64,000 nucleotides of DNA from JANQMX01 sp965247175 (GCA_965247175.1 OZ252006.1:4588001-4652000); one strand, 5' to 3'; counted from the first letter of the stretch, positions 8,872-18,013 are shown. Program-made: numbers and translations. The notes: generated from the sequence alone by a model not told the origin.

Positions 8872-11016
8872 ATGCGCTCTAGAAACAAAGAGTTCAGCGG
8901 CGAGGTGATCCTGGAATGCAACAAGCTTTGCATCTCCTACTTCACACGCGCCGGCGAAATTCCCGCGGTCATCGATTTCGACATGAAACTGCATCAGGGC
9001 GAGTCCGTCGGCCTGGTCGGTGAGTCGGGCTGCGGCAAGTCCACCGTTGCCCTGGCGATCATGCAGTACCTGGGCAACAACGGCGGTATCGTCGGCGGCG
9101 AGATCCTATACAAAGGCCGTGACATGACTCAGATGTCGGAGGAGGAGCTTCGGCAACTGCGCGGCAACGAGATCGCCATGATCTATCAGGAGCCCATGGC
9201 CTCCCTGAACCCGAGCATGAAGCTTGGCCGTCAGCTCATGGAGGTGCCGCTCTTCCACGAGGACAATATCACTGAGGCCGAGGCGGCCGACCGGGCCGAG
9301 CAGGTGCTGGCCAGCGTCAAGCTGCCGGACCCGCGCCGGGTCATGAACTCCTACCCGCACCAGATCTCAGGCGGTCAGCAGCAGCGCGTTGTCATCGCCA
9401 TGGCGCTGCTTTCCAACCCTTCGCTTCTGTTGCTCGACGAGCCGACCACGGCGCTCGACGTCACGGTGGAAGCCGGCATCGTCGACCTGATCGCTGAGCT
9501 CGGCGAGACATTCAACACCGGCATGGTCTTTATCTCCCACAACCTTGGCCTCATCCTCGAGACCTGCGACAGGGTCAACGTGATGTACTCCGGCGAGGTA
9601 GTGGAGGAGGGCCGGGTGGACGAGGTCTTTGACCACATGCGCCATCCCTACACCCGTGGCCTCTTCGGCTGTATCCCGCTGCCTGGCGCGGACAAGACAG
9701 CGCGTCCGTTGGTGCCGATCCGCGGCCAGCTTCCCTTGCCGCACCAGCGCCCGCGCGGCTGCTACTTCGGGCCACGCTGCGACTTCTTCGAGGGCGGTCG
9801 CTGCGATCAGGCGCAGATTCCCATGCATGAGCTGCCCGAGCAGCCGGGGCATTCCGTGCGCTGCGCGCGCTGGAGCGAGATCGACTGGTCGACCTACAAC
9901 CCCGAGGGCGTCTCGACCGACGTCATCGAGCCGGGGCCCGAGGTGCTGCACATCCGTGGCATGCGCAAATATTACGAGCAGCATGACAACTCCATTGCCG
10001 CGCTCATTCAGGGCAAGCGCACCCGTTACGTGAAGGCGAACGAGCGCATTTCCTTTGATGCCCGCGAAAGCCAGACCGTGGCCATCGTCGGTGAGTCCGG
10101 TTGCGGCAAGTCGACTCTGGCCAAGGTGATGATGGGGCTGGAGACGGCGACCGAGGGAGAGATCGTCTTCCGCGGCAATGACGTCGCCGAGAAGGCGGTT
10201 GAGACCCGCTCGCCGGAAGAGATCGGCTCGATGCAGATGGTCTTCCAAAACCCCTTCGACACGCTGAATCCGAGCCACACGGTCGGCTCTCAGCTTTCGC
10301 GCGTCATCCGTAAGTTCGGCGTCGAGAGCGATCCCGACAAGGTGCACAACCGGGTGATGGAGCTCCTGGACCTGGTCAAGCTGCCGCGTGATTTTGCGCG
10401 CCGTCGGCCGCGTCAGCTCTCAGGCGGCCAGAAGCAGCGTGTTGGTATTGCCCGCGCCTTCGCGGGCAATCCCAGCCTGGTCGTGGCCGACGAGCCGGTC
10501 TCGGCGCTCGACGTCTCGGTCGCCGCGGCGGTCACCGGTCTCTTGATGGATATCCAGCGGCAATACCGCACGACGCTCCTGTTCATCAGCCACGATCTCA
10601 GCCTGGTGCGTTATCTCGCCGACCGGGTGGTGGTGATGTACCTCGGCAACATCGTCGAGCAGGGAACCACGGACGAAGTCTTCGCGCCGCCCTATCACCC
10701 TTATACCGAGGCGCTGCTCTCGGCCGTGCCGATCGCTGACACTTCGATCGAGAAGAAGCGCATCATCCTCGAAGGTGTGCTGCCCTCGGTGGTCAACCCG
10801 CCCAAGGGCTGCCCCTTCAATACCCGCTGCCCGCGCAAGATCGGCGACATCTGCGAGACCGAGAAGCCGCCGGAGATCGAAGCCTCCGCCGGCCACACGA
10901 TCGCCTGCCACATCCCGCTCGCCGAGCTGGAGGCAGTAGAGCCGGTCATCGTCCAGGTCGACAAAGACGGCAGCACGCCGCCTCCGGAACCGGCCCGAGA
11001 GTCCGCGGCGGAGTAG
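8872..11016 (+). CDS. Fused double ATPase subunit of the dipeptide-type ABC transporter (DppD-DppF fusion)
   Basis: This 714-residue protein contains two complete nucleotide-binding domains. The N-terminal half has Walker A GESGCGKST (50-58), signature SGGQQQR and Walker B LLLLDEPTTALD. The C-terminal half has a second Walker A GESGCGKST (near 406), signature SGGQKQR and Walker B LVVADEPVSALD. Each half ends with the oligopeptide-transporter C-terminal segment containing cysteine-rich GCYFGPRCDF or GCPFNTRCPR, which in some family members binds an iron-sulfur cluster. The fusion replaces the usual separate DppD and DppF. A GGGAGG site precedes the start. Together with 5055-8847 it forms a complete importer. 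Confidence 0.95.
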   Translation: MRSRNKEFSGEVILECNKLCISYFTRAGEIPAVIDFDMKLHQGESVGLVGESGCGKSTVALAIMQYLGNNGGIVGGEILYKGRDMTQMSEEELRQLRGNEIAMIYQEPMASLNPSMKLGRQLMEVPLFHEDNITEAEAADRAEQVLASVKLPDPRRVMNSYPHQISGGQQQRVVIAMALLSNPSLLLLDEPTTALDVTVEAGIVDLIAELGETFNTGMVFISHNLGLILETCDRVNVMYSGEVVEEGRVDEVFDHMRHPYTRGLFGCIPLPGADKTARPLVPIRGQLPLPHQRPRGCYFGPRCDFFEGGRCDQAQIPMHELPEQPGHSVRCARWSEIDWSTYNPEGVSTDVIEPGPEVLHIRGMRKYYEQHDNSIAALIQGKRTRYVKANERISFDARESQTVAIVGESGCGKSTLAKVMMGLETATEGEIVFRGNDVAEKAVETRSPEEIGSMQMVFQNPFDTLNPSHTVGSQLSRVIRKFGVESDPDKVHNRVMELLDLVKLPRDFARRRPRQLSGGQKQRVGIARAFAGNPSLVVADEPVSALDVSVAAAVTGLLMDIQRQYRTTLLFISHDLSLVRYLADRVVVMYLGNIVEQGTTDEVFAPPYHPYTEALLSAVPIADTSIEKKRIILEGVLPSVVNPPKGCPFNTRCPRKIGDICETEKPPEIEASAGHTIACHIPLAELEAVEPVIVQVDKDGSTPPPEPARESAAE

Positions 11017-11096
11017 ATCGGCGGCTTCTGGGGCATGATCCGCAACTTCTCCCACCCAGCACGCCTGGCTTGGTCACCTTGCCATTGGCCTGCCCC

Positions 11097-12413
11097 TCAC
11101 GCCTCGTGGCGGTTGGTCCAGTGCTCGAGAGCGAAGCGGGCGCGGACGCCGAGGTCGAGGAAGGGGCGGGGTGGTAGCTGATCCGGTTCGCCCAGGCTTT
11201 CCATGTCGGCGATCAGGGGATTGTCGCGGTCCGTTGCCATGTCCGCGGCGAGCAGGCCGCCGATGGTGCCCTTTGTGACTCCGACCGCGTTCTGGCAGAC
11301 CGCCGACCAGATGTTTGGCGCCAGTTGCCCGAAGCCGGGTGAGCCGTTGCGCGAGAGGCAGACGAAGCCGCTCCAGGTGTGCTCCATCTCGACATCGGGC
11401 AGCATGGGAAAGCGCTGATCGAAGAGCGTCTTGTGGCGGCGCTTCACGGCGGCCAGCTCGGCGGCGGAGATGCGCTGGCTCGGGCAGTAGGTCAGACCGT
11501 GACGCACCACGATGCGGTGGTCGGGCGTATAGCGCATGGTGATGCCGACGAAGGCATTGGCTGGGGTGAGGCCCCAGGACTGGGTGACACCATAGGCCTG
11601 GCGCTCAGCATCGGTCAGGGGACGGGTCAGGCTACAGTGAGCCACCAGGTGCAGGAAGCGGCGCGGGTAGAAGCCGAACTGCTCGGAGAAGCCGTTTGCG
11701 GCCAGCACCAGCTTCGGCGCGCGCAGACTGCCGCCCGGGGTGGTGAAGTGGATACCGTTTTGGAAGTTCGCCTCCGTCACCGGTGAGTTCTCATAGAGGC
11801 TGACGTTGGCCGGTAGACTCTCGGCGAGGCCGCGGGTCAGCGCGGCCGGGTTCATCAGGGCGCCGCCCGGCGTATAGACCGCGGCGGTGAAGTGGGGCGA
11901 GCCGAGCGTCTCCCGCAGCTCGTCCTTTTCGACCCAGCGGTAAGTCTCGCCGAGCGCTTCCAGCTCCTTGGCGAATGGCTCCAAGACTTCGCGCACACCG
12001 CGCGGGGAGACGGCGGTGTGGTACTTGCCGTCCTTCGACCAGCCGCAGTCGATGCCGTGGCGCTCGACGGACTTTTCGAGGTAGCGGACGGCGGTGCGGG
12101 CCAGCCGCATGAAGCGGTGCGAGCCTTCCAGCTCGTCGAGGGAGGAGCCGACATTGTGCGGGAGGTCGATGGCGAAGCCCGAGTTTCGGCCCGAGGCATT
12201 CTCGCCGACGGCACCGGCGTCGATCAGGGCCACTTGCTGGTCGGGGCAGTTCTCGGCCAGGCGTCGCGCGGCGGCGAGGCCGGCATAGCCAGCACCAAGC
12301 ACGATCCAGTCGGCCGCACGGTCGCCGGCCAGTGATGGATTCGGGCTGCGCGATGGGAGGATAGCGCTCCAGCCGTTGCTGTCGTCGTCGCGCGGCAGCC
12401 GGGCGATCTTCAT
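11097..12413 (-). CDS. FAD-dependent amine/amino-acid oxidoreductase (DadA/PuuB type)
   Basis: This 438-residue flavoprotein has an N-terminal dinucleotide-binding motif (VLGAGYAGLAAARRL, about 38-52) and an ENASGRNSGFA segment, both typical of the DAO family that includes gamma-glutamylputrescine oxidase and sarcosine-oxidase-like enzymes. The C-terminal part contains WSGFVCLSRNGSPGFG and NAVGVTKGTIGG, which close the FAD site. It probably oxidises a secondary or N-methylated amine. The start overlaps the stop of the cupin gene by 4 bp (ATGA), so the two are translationally coupled. An oxidase beside MttB-family genes and importers fits stepwise degradation of a methylated amine. Confidence 0.88.
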   Translation of the reverse strand: MKIARLPRDDDSNGWSAILPSRSPNPSLAGDRAADWIVLGAGYAGLAAARRLAENCPDQQVALIDAGAVGENASGRNSGFAIDLPHNVGSSLDELEGSHRFMRLARTAVRYLEKSVERHGIDCGWSKDGKYHTAVSPRGVREVLEPFAKELEALGETYRWVEKDELRETLGSPHFTAAVYTPGGALMNPAALTRGLAESLPANVSLYENSPVTEANFQNGIHFTTPGGSLRAPKLVLAANGFSEQFGFYPRRFLHLVAHCSLTRPLTDAERQAYGVTQSWGLTPANAFVGITMRYTPDHRIVVRHGLTYCPSQRISAAELAAVKRRHKTLFDQRFPMLPDVEMEHTWSGFVCLSRNGSPGFGQLAPNIWSAVCQNAVGVTKGTIGGLLAADMATDRDNPLIADMESLGEPDQLPPRPFLDLGVRARFALEHWTNRHEA

Positions 12414-12790
12414 GTGCCGGACTCCTCGGCACGCTCAGCCCAGTCGCTCGGGTGGATGGCATAGAACACGAGCGCGCTTTCGGAGCGGTAGACCAGCGCG
12501 GTCCCTTTGGGCAGCCAGGCGCAGTCATGGGGGCCGAGCGTGAGCGTACCTGTCGCGGTCTCGACCTCCACCTCGCCTTCGAGAACCAGAAGGACCTCAT
12601 CGTACTGCACAGTCCAAGGGATCGCCGCCTTGTGAAAACGGGCGAAGCCGCTGCCGAGCGGCGTGCCGTCTCCGGCGGCCGTCACGACCGCGACCTCGGC
12701 CTGCTCGCCATAGGCGAAGCGCGGCTGAAAGGGCAAGTCGCCGAAGGCGATCCGCCGTGCCGTTCCGCCGGTCTCTTGTTGGGTTTTCAT
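12410..12790 (-). CDS. Small cupin protein (EutQ-like)
   Basis: The 126-residue single-domain cupin resembles EutQ-type ethanolamine-utilisation cupins. The barrel core is visible as WTVQYDEVLLVLEGEVEVE followed by LGPHDCAWLPKGTALVYRS. The first cupin motif has few of the usual histidines, so metal binding is uncertain. It is first in a two-gene operon with the FAD oxidoreductase and divergent from the TetR regulator. GGGAGG lies 7 bases upstream of the start. A role in binding or isomerising an amine-derived metabolite is inferred from context only. Confidence 0.75.
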   Translation of the reverse strand: MKTQQETGGTARRIAFGDLPFQPRFAYGEQAEVAVVTAAGDGTPLGSGFARFHKAAIPWTVQYDEVLLVLEGEVEVETATGTLTLGPHDCAWLPKGTALVYRSESALVFYAIHPSDWAERAEESGT

Positions 12791-12830
12791 CTCGCAGCCT
12801 CCCGCCCCAGGCTCACGCCGATTGACTTGC

Positions 12831-12846
12831 TACATACAAGGATGTA
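12831..12846. promoter_or_regulatory. Candidate TetR operator between divergent operons
   Basis: A perfect inverted repeat TACAT-N6-ATGTA lies in the short gap between the divergent cupin and tetR genes. A TTGACT hexamer begins 9 bases upstream of it (12822-12827), placing the repeat inside a potential core promoter. This is the usual layout for a local repressor that controls both directions and itself. Confidence 0.5.
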
Positions 12847-12865
12847 CGGAGGCAATCAACCCTGT

Positions 12866-13525
12866 ATGGAGCTGCCGATGCCCCTGCTCTCGACCCGGGA
12901 CGAGGCCAAGCGCCCGCCGCAGCAAACCCGCGACGGCTGGATCGAAGCAGCGCTGGCGATGCTGGTCGAAGACGGGGTTGAGGGGGTGCAGATCACCCAG
13001 CTCTCCAAGCGCCTTGGCGTCACACGCGGCAGCTTCTATTGGCACTTTGCCAGCCGCGAGGAACTGCTCGATGCGCTGATCGCCGAATGGCGCGCCCGCA
13101 ACAGCGACGTGATGCTGAGCGCCCTAGCGGCGTCCGACAATCTGCAGCAGGGCATCCTCGATCTCTTCTCGGTCTGGGTCGACCATACACGCTTCGATCC
13201 CGAGCTTGACCAAGCGGTGCGCGACTGGGCCCGCAGGTCTGAGCCAGTGCGTGAGAGTGTCGCCCAGGAAGATACCAACCGGGTCTCAGCGATCGCCGCT
13301 TTCTTTCGCCGTCATGGCTTCGCCAAGACCGAGGCCTTCATCCGAGCCCGCATCATCTACTTCACCCAGGTCAGCTACTACGCGCTGGGTATCCAGGAGC
13401 CGATGACCGACCGCATGAGCTATCTCGAAGCCTACTACCGCTGCTTCACGGGCCAGGAGGTCGACAAGGACGTGGCCGCCGCTTTCGGTGCCCGCCTGAT
13501 TCGAGCGGAGGAGGACGTTCGATGA
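12866..13525 (+). CDS. TetR/AcrR-family transcriptional regulator
   Basis: The 219-residue protein has a canonical N-terminal TetR helix-turn-helix: TRDGWIEAALAMLVEDGVEG, then ITQLSKRLGVTRGSFYWHF and SREELLDAL. The ligand-binding C-terminal domain is divergent as usual. The start is uncertain. ATG 12866 is chosen, with GGAGG at 12848-12852, but ATG 12878 is also plausible; ATG 12842 would place the operator-like repeat in the coding region. Its stop overlaps the downstream MttB-family gene by 4 bp, so regulator and methyltransferase are co-translated. It probably represses this operon and the divergent cupin-oxidoreductase genes until an amine ligand binds. Confidence 0.9.
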   Translation: MELPMPLLSTRDEAKRPPQQTRDGWIEAALAMLVEDGVEGVQITQLSKRLGVTRGSFYWHFASREELLDALIAEWRARNSDVMLSALAASDNLQQGILDLFSVWVDHTRFDPELDQAVRDWARRSEPVRESVAQEDTNRVSAIAAFFRRHGFAKTEAFIRARIIYFTQVSYYALGIQEPMTDRMSYLEAYYRCFTGQEVDKDVAAAFGARLIRAEEDVR

Positions 13526-15063
13526 GACCGGCGCGCAAGGGCGGCCGCCAGGCCCGTGCGGCTCGGCAGCCGGAGGCGGAGGACAAGGCCTTCGATCCGG
13601 CTTGGCGTCAGTGGCGCCGACCCTACAAGCCCATCGAGCAGCTCAGTGCCGACGAGGTGGAGGCCGTCCACGAGGCCTCCCTTAGGGTGCTGCGCGACAC
13701 CGGCATCCGCGTTCTGAGCCCGGAGGCCTGCGGTTACTATCGCGCGGCGGGCATGACGGTATCCGACGGCGACGTAGTCACCTTCGACCCCGACGCGCTG
13801 CTGGACCTGATCGCCTTGGCGCCGAACGAAGTGACGCTCTATGCCCGCGGGCCCGACCGCGACGTGACCGTCGGCGGGGACCGCGTGGGCGTCTGCACGA
13901 CCGGCGGCACGCCAAACTTCTCCGACTTAGAGGGCGGCCGCCGCCCGGGCAGCTTGGCGGCGCTCGACGACTTCTGCCGTCTGGCGCAGAGCTTCGATGT
14001 CATTCACCTGATCGGGCCCTTCGTCGAGGCCCAGGACGTGCCGACGAACGTTCGCCACCTGGCTATGACCCGCTCGGTGACGACTCTGACAGACAAGGTG
14101 CCCTTCGTTTTCTTCCGCGGCACCGAAGCCGTAGCGGACGCCTTCGAGATCATCCGCATCGCCAACGGCCTGACCCCGGAGGGCTTTGTCGAGCGGCCGG
14201 TTTGCTACTCGGTCGCCAACTCCAACTCGCCGCTGCAGCTCGACCATCTCATGTGCCGGGGCATCGTCGATGCCGCCAAGGCCGGGCAGATGATGGTGCT
14301 GACGCCCTTCACCCTGGCAGGCGCCATGGCGCCGGTCACCCTGGCCGGGGCGCTGGTGCTGCAGAACGCCGAAGCCCTGGCCGGTCTCGCGTTGTCCCAA
14401 ATCGTTCGCCCCGGGGCTCCGGTTTGTTACGGCAGCTTCACCAGCAACGTGGACATGAAAACCGGTTCGCCGGCTTTCGGAACGCCGGAGTACACGAAGG
14501 CCGCCTTCGCCTCCGGCCAGCTCGCACGGCGCTACGGGCTGCCGCTGCGCTCTTCCGGAGTCACGGCCTCCAACGCGCCCGATGCCCAGGCGGCCTATGA
14601 GATGCAGATGGCTCTTTGGGGCGCCTTGATGGGCGGCACCAACATGCTGCTGCACGGTGCTGGCTGGCTGGAGGGCGGCCTGACCGCCTCGGCCGAGAAA
14701 TTCATCATGGATGTGGAGATGCTCCAGATGTTCGCGGAGCTCTTCAAGCCGCTGGAAGTCAGCGAAGCGAGCCTCGGCGTCGAGGCCATCGCCGACGTGG
14801 GCCACGGTGGCCACTTCTTCGGCACGCAGCACACGCTCGATCGTTACAAGACCGCCTTCTACGCGCCGCTTCTCTCGGACTGGAGCAACTTCGAGAACTG
14901 GCGCGACAGCGGCGCGGTCGGGACCACCGAGCGGGCCCACCGCATCTACAAGGAAACACTGGCCCGCTACGAGCCGCCGGCGATGGACCCTGCGCGCCTG
15001 GAAGAGATCGATGCCTTCATCGCCAAGCGCACGGAAGAAGGGGGCGCCGACATCGAGAAATAG
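13522..15063 (+). CDS. MttB-family (trimethylamine methyltransferase-like) protein
   Basis: This full-length 513-residue member of the MttB/COG5598 superfamily is a paralogue of the gene at the left edge. An N-terminal basic/linker region (about 40 residues) precedes the TIM-barrel domain. Shared motifs include VHEASLRVLRDTGI, GSFTSNVDMKTGSPAFGTPEY, SNAPDAQAAYEMQ and GAGWLEGGL. No in-frame stop occurs at the pyrrolysine position, so it is a non-Pyl form; characterised non-Pyl members demethylate glycine betaine, carnitine or proline betaine. No corrinoid protein (MttC-like) or reactivase is in the window, so the methyl acceptor must be encoded elsewhere or be different. It is coupled to the TetR gene and followed by a TRAP transporter that may import its substrate. 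Confidence 0.92.
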   Translation: MRPARKGGRQARAARQPEAEDKAFDPAWRQWRRPYKPIEQLSADEVEAVHEASLRVLRDTGIRVLSPEACGYYRAAGMTVSDGDVVTFDPDALLDLIALAPNEVTLYARGPDRDVTVGGDRVGVCTTGGTPNFSDLEGGRRPGSLAALDDFCRLAQSFDVIHLIGPFVEAQDVPTNVRHLAMTRSVTTLTDKVPFVFFRGTEAVADAFEIIRIANGLTPEGFVERPVCYSVANSNSPLQLDHLMCRGIVDAAKAGQMMVLTPFTLAGAMAPVTLAGALVLQNAEALAGLALSQIVRPGAPVCYGSFTSNVDMKTGSPAFGTPEYTKAAFASGQLARRYGLPLRSSGVTASNAPDAQAAYEMQMALWGALMGGTNMLLHGAGWLEGGLTASAEKFIMDVEMLQMFAELFKPLEVSEASLGVEAIADVGHGGHFFGTQHTLDRYKTAFYAPLLSDWSNFENWRDSGAVGTTERAHRIYKETLARYEPPAMDPARLEEIDAFIAKRTEEGGADIEK

Positions 15064-15132
15064 GCCGCCTGCGGTCAACCGGCGGCCAGGGTGAGTCCTT
15101 TGCGCAAGCAGACACTGACAAGGAGATGCACG

Positions 15133-16146
15133 ATGAAACAAGTGTTGGGGAGACGAGTGTTCGGCCTGGCGGCAGCGGCCCTGCTGGCGACAGCATCCTT
15201 GCTACCGCTGCAAAGCGCTTCTGCCGAAACCGTCCTGAAGATGGCCACCGACAGCGGCGCCAAGGGTACGCCGGCCGGTGACGCCTTGGACCGCTGGGCT
15301 GCGCTGATCGAGGACCAGACCGACATCGACGTCCAGATTTTCTATCAGAATGAGCTGGGCGGGCAGCAGGAGGTCTTCGACCTCTTCGTCGCCAATGACG
15401 TCAACATCATGCTGAACTGGCCGATGACGTCTTACGACCAGCGCATCGCGGTGCTCTATACGCCCTACATGGTGTTGAGCTGGGAGGAGGCGCTGGACGC
15501 TTACAAGCCTGGTGGCTGGATCAACGGCATGCTGGACGGCATCTACGCCGACCTCGGCCTAAAGTTTTTCGGCGCCTGGCCCGAGGGTTTCAACGGCATC
15601 GCCACCAAGGGTGCCTATGCAACCACCGTCGAAGATGCTTCGAAGATGAAGATCCGCGTCCCTCCGATCTTCCCCATGGCGGAAAGCGTGCAGGCACTGG
15701 GCTACCAAACCGCAACCATCGACTGGGGCGAGGTCTTCACCGCCATCCAGACAGGTGTGGTCGATGGCGACGGCGCCAATGTGATCTTCTGGGACTACGA
15801 GTACTTCCGCGACACGCTGGACTACTACAACCGCACCAAGCAGCAGTTCGTTACCGGTATTCTCTCCATGAACCTGGAAGCTTGGGAAGCGCTGAGCCCC
15901 GAGCAGCAGAAGGTGGTCCAGGAGTCCGCCACCACAGTGATGACCGAGGGCTTCGCCAATGCGCGGGCACTCGATCAGTCCTACGTGGACAAGGCCAAAG
16001 CGGCAGGCATGACCTACATCGAACCCTCCGATGCCGAGATTGCCGCGCTGGCCAAAGCGGTCCGCGCTAAGGTTTGGCCGATGATGGAAGAGCGGGTCGG
16101 TGCCGACATCATGGATACCATCCGCGCGAACGCCACGCAGTTCTAG
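15133..16146 (+). CDS. TRAP transporter substrate-binding protein (DctP family)
   Basis: The 337-residue periplasmic protein has a Sec signal peptide (VFGLAAAALLATASLLPL, cleaved near SASA-ET, residue 30). DctP hallmarks include VLKMATDS, FYQNELGGQQEVFDLF, KMKIRVPPIFPMAESVQALG and the DWGEVFTAIQTGVVDG segment containing the ligand-contact region. The start is set by AAGGAG 7 bases upstream of ATG 15133; the ORF extends 14 codons farther without a ribosome site. It is followed by DctQ and DctM subunits. TRAP systems of this type take up organic acids or ectoine/betaine-like zwitterions; the ligand here is unknown. Confidence 0.93.
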   Translation: MKQVLGRRVFGLAAAALLATASLLPLQSASAETVLKMATDSGAKGTPAGDALDRWAALIEDQTDIDVQIFYQNELGGQQEVFDLFVANDVNIMLNWPMTSYDQRIAVLYTPYMVLSWEEALDAYKPGGWINGMLDGIYADLGLKFFGAWPEGFNGIATKGAYATTVEDASKMKIRVPPIFPMAESVQALGYQTATIDWGEVFTAIQTGVVDGDGANVIFWDYEYFRDTLDYYNRTKQQFVTGILSMNLEAWEALSPEQQKVVQESATTVMTEGFANARALDQSYVDKAKAAGMTYIEPSDAEIAALAKAVRAKVWPMMEERVGADIMDTIRANATQF

Positions 16147-16178
16147 CTCGCGGACCCGAACAAGAAGCAACGAACGCC

Positions 16179-16658
16179 GTGTTGTCTTGGAGAGCCCTGA
16201 TCGCAACGACCCTCGATGTCGTTGCGATCCTCTCCTCCGTTGCCGTCGCGGGCCTGATCGTCTTTCTAGTGATCGCCCGCTACGTACTCGAGCTGTCGGT
16301 CGTCGGCCTGCATGAGGTCATTCTCCTCTTTGCCGTCTTCCTCTACATGTTCGGTGCGATCATCGCCTCCAAGAAGCGCGAGCACCTGACGGTCGACTGG
16401 CTGCAGCAGCGCCTGGTGGGCGAACGCGCGAAGGCCTGGCACGATCTCACCGTGGCCGCGATCTCGCTGATCGTGACCGGCTTTTTCCTGGCTTGGACCT
16501 ATTGGATGCTGGATTGGGGCCTGAAACGGCCGCAGGTCACGCCGGGCCTGCGCATCCCGCTCTGGATTCCGCAGCTCGCCATCCTGGCGGCGGCGGTCGG
16601 CTGCAGCCTCTATGCGCTGCGCGACCTGATCGACGCCATCCGTCGGCTCAGGAGGTAG
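16179..16658 (+). CDS. TRAP transporter small permease (DctQ family)
   Basis: This 159-residue membrane protein has four hydrophobic helices (near residues 5-27, 40-60, 82-105 and 125-148) and the DctQ-type segment HEVILLFAVFLYMFGA followed by a basic KKREHLTVDWL loop. The start is taken as GTG 16179 (TTG 16182 is the alternative); only a weak GAAG precedes it, suggesting coupling to the upstream binding-protein gene 32 bp away. It partners the large DctM subunit directly downstream. Confidence 0.88.
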   Translation: MLSWRALIATTLDVVAILSSVAVAGLIVFLVIARYVLELSVVGLHEVILLFAVFLYMFGAIIASKKREHLTVDWLQQRLVGERAKAWHDLTVAAISLIVTGFFLAWTYWMLDWGLKRPQVTPGLRIPLWIPQLAILAAAVGCSLYALRDLIDAIRRLRR

Positions 16659-16661
16659 CGC

Positions 16662-17945
16662 GTGGAAGGTCTGCTCGCGCTTCCCCTGCTGATCCTGCTG
16701 ATGGGCATCGGCGTTCCGGTGGCCTGGGCCTTCGCCGGGGTGCTGGCCTATCTGACGATCGTCTACGACGTCAACCTCAACACCCTGATGCTCCAGGGCT
16801 TCCGCTCCCTGAACTCAGTCATCTTGGTGGCGCTGCCGCTCTTCGTGCTGACCGGCTGCCTGATGCAGTCGGGCGGCGTAGCCAGACGCATCATCGATTT
16901 CGTCGGTCGCCTCGCGACGGGCCGGGGCGGCATGGGCGCGGCCATGGTCCTCTCCTCCAGCGTGTTCGGTGCGATCTCCGGGACCGCGACGGCCGCCGTC
17001 GCCTCGATCGGCGTGATCATGAGCGATCCGCTCGCCGCGCGCGGTTACCCCCGCGGTCATATCGCGGCACTGCTCGGCGTCTCCTCGCTGCTCGGAATCC
17101 TGATCCCACCTTCGATCACCATGATCCTCTTTGCCGTGGTGACGCGCCAATCGGTGGCGGCCTTGTTCGCCTCGACCATCGGCCCAGCCATCCTGCTGAT
17201 CCTGGGGCTCATACTCTACAACCGCTTTCTCGCTGGCCGTGTCTTCAAAGAGACGGCGAACGAGAATCTGACCGACGAGAGCTTCGGCAAGGTCTTCCGC
17301 AGCGCGTTGCCCGCGCTGTCGCTGCCGGTGATCATCCTCGGCGGGATCTACGGCGGCATCTTCACGCCCACCGAGGCCGCCGGCGTGGCGGCACTGGCGG
17401 CGCTCATCGTGGGCGCCGTGATCTATCGCGAGTTCACCCTTGGCTCGCTCAAGGACAGCGTGCTCAAGGCGGCGGAGACCACGGGCACCATCATCCTCAT
17501 CCTGCTGTTCTCCTTCATGATCTCCCGCATCTTGGCGGCCGAGCGCATTCCGCAGGAGTTGACCGAGGCGGTGCAGTTCATCGCCGGCTCGCCGCTGGCT
17601 GCCATGCTGCTGGTCAATGCAGTGCTGATCCTGGCCGGCGCGCTGATGGACGACATCTCGGTCACTGTGGTGGTGGCGCCGCTCTTCCTGCCGGTGATGG
17701 TGGCCAGCGGCGTCGAGCCGGTGCACTACGCCGCCATCGTGGCCTGCTCAGTGGTCATCGGGGCCAATAGCCCGCCCGTGGCGCCGATCCTCTTCATGTC
17801 CTGCCGGGTCTGCAAGGCACCGGTCATGTCGGCGATCTGGCCAGCAGTGCGTCTCATGCTGTTCGTCGCTCTGCCGGTCATGCTTGCGACCACTTTCTGG
17901 CCCGACCTTTCACTCGCCATTCCCCGCGCACTCGGCTTTCTCTGA
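16662..17945 (+). CDS. TRAP transporter large permease (DctM family)
   Basis: The 427-residue protein has about 12 membrane segments and forms the sodium-dependent translocation channel of the TRAP system. Signature stretches include LLILLMGIGVPVAWAFAGVL, SSSVFGAISGTATAAVASIG, LLGILIPPSITMILFAVVT and GGIYGGIFTPTEAAGVAAL. The start codon is GTG with AGGAGG 7 bases upstream, and it follows the DctQ stop by 3 bp. An inverted repeat at 17962-18013 may end the operon. Confidence 0.94.
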   Translation: MEGLLALPLLILLMGIGVPVAWAFAGVLAYLTIVYDVNLNTLMLQGFRSLNSVILVALPLFVLTGCLMQSGGVARRIIDFVGRLATGRGGMGAAMVLSSSVFGAISGTATAAVASIGVIMSDPLAARGYPRGHIAALLGVSSLLGILIPPSITMILFAVVTRQSVAALFASTIGPAILLILGLILYNRFLAGRVFKETANENLTDESFGKVFRSALPALSLPVIILGGIYGGIFTPTEAAGVAALAALIVGAVIYREFTLGSLKDSVLKAAETTGTIILILLFSFMISRILAAERIPQELTEAVQFIAGSPLAAMLLVNAVLILAGALMDDISVTVVVAPLFLPVMVASGVEPVHYAAIVACSVVIGANSPPVAPILFMSCRVCKAPVMSAIWPAVRLMLFVALPVMLATTFWPDLSLAIPRALGFL

Positions 17946-17961
17946 GACGCTCAGCGCATCG

Positions 17962-18013
17962 CATGTCGCGCCTGCGTCACGCGCGAAAGCCGCCTCGCTA
18001 GCTGCGCGACATG
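17962..18013. repeat. Inverted repeat after the TRAP operon
   Basis: Perfect 10-bp arms CATGTCGCGC and GCGCGACATG are separated by 32 bases, 16 bp after the DctM stop. No T-run follows, so it may be a processing hairpin or a factor-dependent termination region, or a regulator site for the downstream DMT gene. Confidence 0.4.

Noticed and set aside
9367..10347. 326-codon minus-strand frame inside the fused ATPase gene
   Set aside because: Antisense of a clearly functional double-ATPase gene; no recognisable domain.
13522..15063. Possible pyrrolysine (amber) readthrough in the MttB-family genes
   Set aside because: No in-frame TAG in either MttB-family gene before the natural stop; they are non-Pyl members.
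16493..17770. 425-codon plus-strand frame over DctQ/DctM
   Set aside because: Out-of-frame shadow; the DctM frame has TM segments, a ribosome site and family motifs.
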